This document shows positions 29,941 through 35,850 of a DNA stretch of 35,850 bases, in pieces (the stretch's first letter is position 1; the number at the start of each line of letters is the position of its first letter). The notes beneath the pieces are model-generated. The model ran no database searches. It was not told the origin of the DNA and saw nothing but the letters and a program-made list of their open reading frames with translations. The stretch is from IMG/VR virus record IMGVR_UViG_3300032177_000038, positions 1-35,850 of that record; one strand, given 5' to 3'. The stretch comes from a virus. Both the position numbers and the translations under genes were made by a program.

Positions 29941-30744
29941 CTATACTGGCACAAGTTGATTTGATACTACCTTGAAACCAGTTCCACCCCAATGAGTGGG
30001 ATCAACAGGATTCTCATTGGCACGATTAAAGTTATCTAAAACACCATATTTAGGAGAAAGACCAGCAAACCACCATATTTTAGGCGGAGGTTTATTCCAA
30101 ACCACCGGTGGCGGTGCTTCGTCTGTTGGTGATCCCACTTCCGTAAAATCGTGTTGGTTGCCAGAGTAGTCTTTTCCATGCTGGCCTGGATAACCGGGCC
30201 ACCACCCATACAGATTTGTAGTTCTGACGGGCGAAATGAATTTCATCTCACGTCGAACTTCTTCCGGAGTTAGCGCAGTATTCCACGCCTTGATAGCAGC
30301 AACCCTACCATCTATATATTCTTCACCGTCCTGAGTTCGTCCGATAGTCATTACAGTCGCGGCTTTTCTCGTAGACACATTAATCGTGCTTTCGCAGCTA
30401 TACACACCATTGATAATCGCCAGGCATCTTGCTACCCCAGACCGTACCATAGTAGCGTGATACCATACGCCAGATCGACATATCAAATTAGGATATGTCT
30501 CACTATTACTGCCTGCGTTTACATACAGAGCGAATTTGTCAATTGTGGCTGAATTTGTTATTTCTATATCATCGCCGGAGTGGTCGGTTGGCTCTCCTAT
30601 TACCAGAAGAGTATGCCAAGAAGCTGCCGAAGGCCACGTGTGTGCATAGAACCAACACATAAATGTGTAAGGTAGGTTGTAATTTAGCGGATCAGTATTA
30701 AGAGTCAGCGCCTGAGAACTGGTGTTTAGTAAACGGATTGACAT
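29941..30744 (-). CDS. LamG-domain tail fibre/adhesin, C-terminus interrupted
   Basis: 267 residues. ATG 30744 overlaps the stop of the upstream gene (TAATG). Residues 1-190: a LamG-type sandwich (YTFMCWFYAHTWPSAASWHT, GVWYHATMVRSGVARCLAIING, IGRTQDGEEYIDGRVAAIKAWN, LTPEEVRREM). Residues about 225-240 PPPKIWWFAG. Then the first strands of a common phage beta-sandwich, LDNFNRANENPVDPTHWGGT and FKVVSNQLVPV, after which a TAG ends the gene. The missing remainder of that domain is found in the next gene after its own KIWWFAG. It probably binds host surface glycans as part of the fibre. Confidence 0.78.
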   Translation of the reverse strand: MSIRLLNTSSQALTLNTDPLNYNLPYTFMCWFYAHTWPSAASWHTLLVIGEPTDHSGDDIEITNSATIDKFALYVNAGSNSETYPNLICRSGVWYHATMVRSGVARCLAIINGVYSCESTINVSTRKAATVMTIGRTQDGEEYIDGRVAAIKAWNTALTPEEVRREMKFISPVRTTNLYGWWPGYPGQHGKDYSGNQHDFTEVGSPTDEAPPPVVWNKPPPKIWWFAGLSPKYGVLDNFNRANENPVDPTHWGGTGFKVVSNQLVPV

Positions 30745-30753
30745 TATGCACTC
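30062..30753 (-). repeat. LamG cassette copy A (duplicated segment)
   Basis: Partner of the segment at 29280-29932, with the same 16-bp start block (30738-30753) and 20-bp end block (30062-30081). In this copy the text after KIWWFAG is the true start of the FNRAN domain. Confidence 0.75.
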
Positions 30754-31187
30754 GCATAGTCGTACACTTCCCAGCTCAGAACATTCCCGGTGGCTGCAAG
30801 CGTTTGACCGGTAGAATTCCACAGAACGATGTGTAAATTGGTCGGTGGGATTGGTATGCCCGATACTGTTACATAACGCGCGGTAACGGCTGCATCAAAT
30901 TGAAATATAGCGTCGGGTGCTTGCAGTGGTTGCAAAGATGCACCTCCGAAGCTGAAGTTATCTGAGATTTCCGGCAGGATGTACATTAGTACTACTGCAC
31001 CTGCTACTCTAGCCGTACCCTGTGTTGCCAAAAGCAACTCGAATGTGGCGTATGGATGCAACTCGCCTGCAGCATCGTTCGAAACTGGTGTAGCCGAGAT
31101 CGCTCCGGCTGCGTTAGCAATCGCGTTGAGCTCGGTCGTCATAACATTAGCCGGTGAGCCCGGAGTACCATATTTAATAGTAGCCAT
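30744..31187 (-). CDS. Conserved phage tail-associated protein, 147 residues
   Basis: MATIKYGTPGSPANVMTTEL followed by NAIANAAGAIS and a beta-rich body (FELLLATQGTARVAGAVVLM, YILPEISDNFSFGG, RYVTVSGIPIPPTNLHIVLWN). I recall this pattern from small proteins that precede fibre genes in many siphophages and myophages of diverse hosts. GGAGG lies 6 nt before ATG 31187. It is composition-wise richer in GC than the head genes. Function unknown, likely virion-associated. Confidence 0.7.
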   Translation of the reverse strand: MATIKYGTPGSPANVMTTELNAIANAAGAISATPVSNDAAGELHPYATFELLLATQGTARVAGAVVLMYILPEISDNFSFGGASLQPLQAPDAIFQFDAAVTARYVTVSGIPIPPTNLHIVLWNSTGQTLAATGNVLSWEVYDYASA

Positions 31188-31190
31188 AAT

Positions 31191-31592
31191 TTAGCCTCCA
31201 AAAGCACGAGCGCACTGAACGTCACCCGGCTGAACACTTCCAAGTCCCAATTCGACACCCCGACTAACCGTACTCACTCTGGCAACCCCAAGAGCGGTAA
31301 TTGTTGCTGAGCCAGCCCCAAAAATGTCAATCATAATATCAGCTTCTTTACCCCATGGATTTAGAGTACCAATACCCAATAAACCCCAAACTTGTTCTTT
31401 CTTCTCTACTGTTAGAACATTATATTCAGTATTCACTATATTCTGAAGCACTTCTGATCCATTCATACTAGTCTTATGAACACTACGATTAACAATATTC
31501 AGGCTAGTAGAGGCTTGAACATTGGTCATACCTAAATAACCTCGAACAAGTGGATCATTCACTAATTCATCGTACAGTATTTTTAGATCCAT
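31191..31592 (-). CDS. Conserved phage tail-region protein, 133 residues
   Basis: Begins MDLKILYDELVNDPLVRGYL with mostly helical character. The middle has MNGSEVLQNIVNTEYNVLTVEKKEQVWGLLGIGTLNPWG and the end is GAGSATITALGVARVSTVSRGVELGLGSVQPGDVQCARA. The QVWxLLxxGxLNPxGxEA and SRxxELGLGxVxxGDV segments are ones I know from a family found beside tail fibre genes in unrelated phages. No known activity. TAGGAGG precedes ATG 31592 by 5 nt. Confidence 0.75.
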   Translation of the reverse strand: MDLKILYDELVNDPLVRGYLGMTNVQASTSLNIVNRSVHKTSMNGSEVLQNIVNTEYNVLTVEKKEQVWGLLGIGTLNPWGKEADIMIDIFGAGSATITALGVARVSTVSRGVELGLGSVQPGDVQCARAFGG

Positions 31593-31601
31593 GCATACCT
31601 C

Positions 31602-32390
31602 CTAATTTCCATACAAGGTTTCAAAATATGACTTACCATCAACAATAGACATCCCAAGAAACTTATTTCCAGAAGCAGTCTCATTAGCCGTGACAATCCA
31701 AGTCACAATAACTTGACCATTACCCCCACTTCCACCGGCTCGAGCCGTACCATTAGATCGTCCTGCACCACCACCGGCTGCGCCCGCTGCTGTTCGGAAG
31801 ACATTACCATTAGCATTTCTTGCACCGCCATTACCACCCGAACCACCACCATTTGCACCAGTACCACCAGTTATACTTGTTGAATTTGCACCTGGATTTG
31901 CGTTGCCAGCACCAGCACCACCACCACCCCCCTGATTAGATCCACTAGCATTATTACCTGCACCACCTGCGTAACTGGTAATCCCCCCACCCGATCCGTT
32001 AGCTACCCCACCCGCACCAGCACGATTGCCAACATAACCACCAGGTTGACCTAGAGCACCACCATTACCACTAACAATTACACCAGTATTTCCACTAGAG
32101 TTATTATTAAAGGATGATGCTTCACCAGCATTACCAGGATTATTTCCAGCAGCTCCCCCAACACCACCTGCGCCTACCGTTAGAGCATGAACGTTGCCAG
32201 GTACTAGTCCGGTAACAGCTATTCTAGCATATGCTCCGCCGCCTGCACCCCCAGCACCGCCTGTTGTAGAATTAGTAAGTGAACCACCACCTCCTCCACC
32301 TGCACCCCATACTTCAATTGTTGCCTCGGTAACTCCTGTGGGCACAGTCCAAGTATTTGCACCAGAGACAGTATAAGTATTATTGGCCAT
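31602..32390 (-). CDS. Glycine-rich adhesin-like tail protein
   Basis: 262 residues. The first 30 residues (YTVSGANTWTVPTGVTEATIEVWGAGGGG) are the standard lead-in of phage Gly-rich domain proteins. Residues about 30-215 are Gly/Asn/Ala/Ser-rich with repeated GGxG runs, a composition that in T-even gp38-type adhesins forms packed polyglycine-II helices with variable loops. It closes with a strand NGQVIVTWIV and a short Cys-free tail. AAGGTATAA with ATG 32390 overlaps the previous stop. Likely determines host range. Confidence 0.85.
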   Translation of the reverse strand: MANNTYTVSGANTWTVPTGVTEATIEVWGAGGGGGGSLTNSTTGGAGGAGGGAYARIAVTGLVPGNVHALTVGAGGVGGAAGNNPGNAGEASSFNNNSSGNTGVIVSGNGGALGQPGGYVGNRAGAGGVANGSGGGITSYAGGAGNNASGSNQGGGGGAGAGNANPGANSTSITGGTGANGGGSGGNGGARNANGNVFRTAAGAAGGGAGRSNGTARAGGSGGNGQVIVTWIVTANETASGNKFLGMSIVDGKSYFETLYGN

Positions 32391-33059
32391 TTATACCTTC
32401 CATTTTTCTAATACTTCCTGGATCTGCTTAACTTTTTCATCCATAGAAATTGTATATTGATGCCACAAATAGTCTCCTGGAATTGAATAGACACTCATTA
32501 CTTTTAGAACTGTTGTAAAATGAAGACCATATTTAGCAATATTTCTTGATAAAACATAATCGTCAATTAAATGTTCACGAGTAATAACACTATTAACTTC
32601 ATCCTGAATAGGGAAAATATTCTCAAGAGCCTCTTCATAAGTAATATCATTCAATGGATGCCATAAATCTAAGCACCAATCAGATGCTATCGTAAACCAA
32701 TTACAACTTCCTATATGCCGTCCATCCCTTCTAAAGAAATTATCATATTTCCAACGATTATTTGCCATGTCACTTCCATTATGGCAAACAGTATCTTTAT
32801 GAAGAAATTCAGTTACATCAAACATATCTGGATGGACAAGAGCATCAGAATCAATATATATGTTCCAGTCTGAATATTGACCTAATTCATAAATTTGCAA
32901 TTTCTCATAGACAGGTGGTAGGGACGGAAATTTGCGGTCGGTTATGACGTGAAATTCCGCCCCTATCTTGTGAGCATATCTTTTTAAAAGCGGATAAGTA
33001 AGAGCGGTAATTCCAGGAGCATAGCCGTCTACATTTAATGTAAACAGCGTTTTCTTCAT
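32391..33059 (-). CDS. Glycosyltransferase, GT-A fold
   Basis: 222 residues. N-terminal LFTLNVDGYAPGITALTYPLLKRYA then AEFHVITDRKF and YEKLQIYELGQYSDWNIYIDSDALVHPD, the classical GT-A arrangement, in which the D-S-D (residues about 71-73) binds a metal-nucleotide sugar. RRDGRHIGSCNWFTIASDWC and DEVNSVITREHLIDDYVLSRNIAKYG complete the core, resembling enzymes of the GT34 or related families. It could glycosylate virion proteins or host surface groups. Located directly between two structural genes. The acceptor is unknown. Confidence 0.85.
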   Translation of the reverse strand: MKKTLFTLNVDGYAPGITALTYPLLKRYAHKIGAEFHVITDRKFPSLPPVYEKLQIYELGQYSDWNIYIDSDALVHPDMFDVTEFLHKDTVCHNGSDMANNRWKYDNFFRRDGRHIGSCNWFTIASDWCLDLWHPLNDITYEEALENIFPIQDEVNSVITREHLIDDYVLSRNIAKYGLHFTTVLKVMSVYSIPGDYLWHQYTISMDEKVKQIQEVLEKWKV

Positions 33060-33060
33060 A

Positions 33061-33621
33061 TTAACTCGCAGCGGCAGTACAAGTAATGGTCACATTCAAA
33101 ACATCATTGTCAACTAATGCACGGTTCTGAGAGAATACTCCACCACCATACAGAATACCAGTCGTGCCACCCTTGTTATTGGTAGTAACAATAAAAGCAC
33201 CACCCAAGGTCACAGTACCTGAAATCGTAAAGACTGCTTTACTAGCTGAGTTGTCGACGCTCTTACTTGCAACCGTGCCCAGAGTCAAGACAGGACGATT
33301 AGCCTCATCGTAAGTAGTTTGCTCAGTCCAACCAGCATGAGCACCACCCATGGTATCACCTACAGCGAATGTAGGAGTAGCACCAACTACACCAACGTAC
33401 CATGCAGCCGTATAACCAGATCCCTTCAAATGCTTGTCCAAAGAATCATTTAATCCCACATCAACTACAAGATTATCAAAGTCTTCAACCCAGAGAAGTT
33501 TCCCATCACGAAAAGCTTCAAGTACATAACGATTTTTAAGCCTTTTTTCAACAGATGAAACAACAGGATTAGCAATAACTCCAGCATTTACATTAATATC
33601 ATTCGAACGATCTTGATTCAT
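33061..33621 (-). CDS. Conserved phage structural protein of unknown location
   Basis: 186 residues. NRYVLEAFRDGKLLWVEDFDNLVVDVGLND then YTAAWYVGVVGATPTFAVGDTMGGAHAGWTE and TYDEANRPVLTLGTVASKSVDNSASKAVFTISGTVTLGGAFIVT make a jelly-roll-like beta protein that I know from many phages of Gram-negative and Gram-positive hosts. It is encoded next to terminase or tail genes. It is a probable head decoration or tail protein. AGGAG lies 10 nt before ATG 33621. Confidence 0.78.
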   Translation of the reverse strand: MNQDRSNDINVNAGVIANPVVSSVEKRLKNRYVLEAFRDGKLLWVEDFDNLVVDVGLNDSLDKHLKGSGYTAAWYVGVVGATPTFAVGDTMGGAHAGWTEQTTYDEANRPVLTLGTVASKSVDNSASKAVFTISGTVTLGGAFIVTTNNKGGTTGILYGGGVFSQNRALVDNDVLNVTITCTAAAS

Positions 33622-33633
33622 TTTTAAATTCTC

Positions 33634-35379
33634 CTATTCAAAAGTTTCTTTATTTGCTTTATAAGCTATATATGCATCCATCATGGCTGCAACTGGATCG
33701 ATTTTTTGTTCGTACCGTTTTTTCAAAAGTTTCCTATTACCATTAGTATCTTCAAGTGTAATAGCATTACCCATTGCAAAAGTCATAAGTTCTTGATCAA
33801 AAATAAGCATTCGCTCCTCAGAAAGAGTCTTTAATTCACCAAGCGGAACAGATTCTGTCTTTGAACCTTGAATAACTTTCTCTATCCCATAAGATCCATT
33901 CTCCCTTTCCCATCTCTCGATAAATTCTTTTGCATTATAAGGATCGAATCCTACACAACGAACATCATAACTTGAATCTAATATAAAATTGTCTAAATCA
34001 TCATAAACCTCCATCATATCTAAAACTGTGCACTCGAGAACTTGAAGACTAGTTTCTTCGAGAAACTGTTCATATTTCATTCTCATAGCACCTGGTAATT
34101 TCTTTAAGGTTAATGAAGTAATATAACAACGAGTCTTAATTCCAAAAGATCCGTTCGCTAATGGGAATAAGAATAAGAAGGCACAAAAATCATCTCCTTG
34201 CGAAAGATCGAATCCCAGAGCACACGGTAATGACCAAAAATCTCTATGCCTATGCGGTAATGTCTCTTCATAAGTAAAGAAATATGTGTAACCTTCCATG
34301 GGAATTCCAAACCTTTTTGCAAGAATATCATTTCTTGTAGAAGGTACTTTTTCTGCCCTTTCAACATCTAATTGATACGTTTCATAGGTAACAGTTCTTC
34401 CAAGATTAGGATTAGCTTTCAACCACATTCTTGGATCGTTTACTTCTTGAATATCATCAAGTTTATAATACCAAATAGAAACATGGGGATTAATATAATC
34501 GCCCTTAAGTATGTCCATCAATTCCATCTTAATAGTATCACCACTACTATTACGAATGGTTCCTTCTGAACTCATTGCAACAATTAAATAATTATCAAGT
34601 TTTGAAGCACCCTGTTCGATAGCACCAACCACATCCTCTCGAATATCTCCAGATAACCATTCGTCAATTGTGGCAATCATGGGCCGTAAGCCTTGAAGTT
34701 TATCAATTGACATTGGACGTATCTCAAGTAAGGAACCAGTAAGAAAATTTTCAATTCCTTTCTTTGTGGATGCCAATTTTTGACGAGTCGCACGCGAGCC
34801 CGTGGTATTCTGCAAAGATCCTTCTGTTAGGAATTGAAAGAGCGGACCCCGTGATCTAGTAATTGAGGTTCGTATAGGTGACACAACTTCTTCTGCTTGC
34901 TTCATTGTCGGAGCTGTAGTAATTTGATGGGTTGTTGCTGTGTCAACATTTAAGAAAAAATTATGTATACAAGAAGCATACATCGACTTAGCAGCACCAC
35001 GAGCAACAATCAAATACTGTTTATTAACTAGACGCTTTTTAATTCGTTTGCGTATATATTTTCCGCTACGATTATTAGGAGATGGCACATAAACACTTCG
35101 TTCAACAAAGTAATACCATCCAAAAATTTGTTCTGCCCACAATTTAAAAGTATCAAGTAAAGTTAAATCGCTACCATCAGTTAGGGTGAGTTCAGATTCG
35201 CAAAAACGAACAAAACCTTCTACAGCCTGATCATCATAGAAAACCCCAGGATTTTCAATAAGTTGATCTATCCTATTCATCTCCATAGAAATTTCTTTGC
35301 ATACTGGAATTTCTCCTTCTATTACTTTTTCGCGAAATTCTCCATAATAAATAGGAACTGCTGTATTTGATAAAGACAT
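33634..35379 (-). CDS. terL: Terminase large subunit
   Basis: 581 residues, HK97-type. The ATPase domain has a deviant Walker A (ARGAAKS, residues 126-132) and Walker B MIATIDE (234-240), with a possible coupling motif at SSEGT near 270. The nuclease domain has acidic residues Asp391 (LGFDLSQGDD), Asp479 (GFDPYNA) and Asp561 or 568 (KIDPVAAMMDAYIAYK), the RNase H-like active site. It translocates and cuts DNA at the portal. No small terminase subunit is recognised; it may lie beyond the right edge. ATG 35379 has only a weak GAG at the binding site position. Confidence 0.95.
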   Translation of the reverse strand: MSLSNTAVPIYYGEFREKVIEGEIPVCKEISMEMNRIDQLIENPGVFYDDQAVEGFVRFCESELTLTDGSDLTLLDTFKLWAEQIFGWYYFVERSVYVPSPNNRSGKYIRKRIKKRLVNKQYLIVARGAAKSMYASCIHNFFLNVDTATTHQITTAPTMKQAEEVVSPIRTSITRSRGPLFQFLTEGSLQNTTGSRATRQKLASTKKGIENFLTGSLLEIRPMSIDKLQGLRPMIATIDEWLSGDIREDVVGAIEQGASKLDNYLIVAMSSEGTIRNSSGDTIKMELMDILKGDYINPHVSIWYYKLDDIQEVNDPRMWLKANPNLGRTVTYETYQLDVERAEKVPSTRNDILAKRFGIPMEGYTYFFTYEETLPHRHRDFWSLPCALGFDLSQGDDFCAFLFLFPLANGSFGIKTRCYITSLTLKKLPGAMRMKYEQFLEETSLQVLECTVLDMMEVYDDLDNFILDSSYDVRCVGFDPYNAKEFIERWERENGSYGIEKVIQGSKTESVPLGELKTLSEERMLIFDQELMTFAMGNAITLEDTNGNRKLLKKRYEQKIDPVAAMMDAYIAYKANKETFE

Positions 35380-35388
35380 TTTAAATTC

Positions 35389-35742
35389 TCATAGCCAGGA
35401 TCTAAGCCAAACATTTGCTACAACGATTTGAGCGAGTTTAAACGTACCTATTCCAATAAGCGTTCCAAGAACAACTTTTTTACCTGTACTATACGATTTC
35501 CACCCCTTAATATCTTTAATTTTTTCCTTTTTTACTTTGTTTACTCCAGCAGTAATTTTACCTTCCCATTTTTGTTCATCTTTCTGATATTTTTTATAAG
35601 CAGCATCGGTCATTACTCTAACCTTTTTTCCAGTTTTAGTAGTTATAACATGCGTGGGATAACTACCTCCACTTTCACCACCAGAACGACGTCCCCATTT
35701 CATACCCAAAACACCAACATGTTTTAATTCATCATTAGACAT
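35389..35742 (-). CDS. LGMKWG-motif phage protein
   Basis: 117 residues from ATG 35742 (AAAGGTGG 6 nt upstream; the in-frame GTG at 35751 is less likely). The opening MSNDELKHVGVLGMKWGRRS carries the H-x-G-V/I-L-G-M-K-W-G motif that occurs at ends of various phage structural and morphogenesis proteins in Firmicutes gut phages. A basic middle (KKEKIKDIKGWKSYSTGKK) leads to a membrane-like helix (VVLGTLIGIGTFKLAQIVVANV) at the C-terminus. The motif's role is not established. It precedes the terminase by 9 nt. Confidence 0.7.
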   Translation of the reverse strand: MSNDELKHVGVLGMKWGRRSGGESGGSYPTHVITTKTGKKVRVMTDAAYKKYQKDEQKWEGKITAGVNKVKKEKIKDIKGWKSYSTGKKVVLGTLIGIGTFKLAQIVVANVWLRSWL

Positions 35743-35743
35743 A

Positions 35744-35850
35744 TTAACCACCTTTTCCTAAAAGTAATGTTGGTATAATTTTTAGTGGAGCATCCCACAT
35801 CTTAGAATTCACTACCCTCTTTGGATCAAAACCACCATATTTATTAAACT
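35744..35850 (-). CDS. C-terminal end of an unidentified gene (cut by right edge)
   Basis: The frame is open from the right edge (first full codon at 35848) to TAA at 35744-35746, giving the last 34 residues, which end KMWDAPLKIIPTLLLGKGG. Its final codons provide the ribosome binding site of the next gene. Too little is visible to assign; being upstream of terL it could be a small terminase subunit or a structural gene. Confidence 0.5.
   Translation of the reverse strand, partial: FNKYGGFDPKRVVNSKMWDAPLKIIPTLLLGKGG

Noticed and set aside
1-35850. Global TAG or TGA recoding
   Set aside because: Large genes such as terminase, portal, capsid and tape measure are intact with the standard code. 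Only two local same-frame continuations were seen.

Overview
The window is a stretch of a tailed double-stranded DNA bacteriophage (Caudoviricetes, siphovirus-like) or its prophage. Every gene I can support is on the minus strand, so the biological order runs from the right edge to the left edge. Strong AGGAG-type ribosome binding sites, an r1t-type holin, a ReqiPepy6 Gp37-like tail protein and a prohead protease fused to an HK97-type capsid protein suggest a low-GC Gram-positive (Firmicutes-like) host. No host gene is present, so this is inference. I see no tRNA, integrase, replication gene, CRISPR array or endolysin.

Layout in transcription order. (1) 35.85-33.6 kb: the end of an unidentified gene, a small LGMKWG-motif protein and the large terminase. 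(2) 33.6-25.6 kb: an adsorption/decoration module inserted between terminase and portal: a conserved virion-type protein, a glycosyltransferase, a glycine-rich adhesin-like protein, two small conserved tail-associated proteins, two tandem LamG proteins (the second a 970-residue protein with about 28 repeats of 20-22 residues), a fibre-tail adaptor-like protein and a repeat-domain structural protein. (3) 25.6-19.9 kb: portal, fused protease-capsid, head-tail connectors, major tail protein, tail assembly chaperones and an HK97 gp10-like protein. (4) 19.9-11.9 kb: a 1530-residue tape measure, distal tail protein, Gp37-like tail protein and a baseplate/receptor-binding protein. (5) 11.85-10.6 kb: three membrane proteins, the last a tandemly duplicated r1t holin. 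(6) 10.6-0 kb: about 30 densely packed small genes, many for predicted membrane proteins of 27-130 residues, with a GMP reductase, two paralogous two-TM proteins (DUF6353-like) and a membrane-anchored HicA-fold protein.

The most distinctive signals are: (a) five copies of a promoter-like element (CTCG, exactly 16 nt, then a TATAAT-like box), each just upstream of a small membrane-protein gene and in four cases followed by a hairpin terminator after that gene, which looks like a set of autonomously transcribed moron cassettes sharing one regulation; (b) a duplicated LamG cassette that appears to have split a second beta-sandwich domain across two genes; (c) a 20-residue repeat family shared between the giant LamG protein and the C-terminus of the Gp37-like tail protein; (d) GC-rich closed-stem RNA-like elements between stop codons and the next start; and (e) a HicA-like domain fused to a membrane segment without a recognisable HicB.

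Many genes overlap by 1-40 nt (TAATG, ATGA junctions), consistent with long polycistronic messages and translational coupling. Family assignments are by eye from motifs and remembered family patterns. No database search was run.
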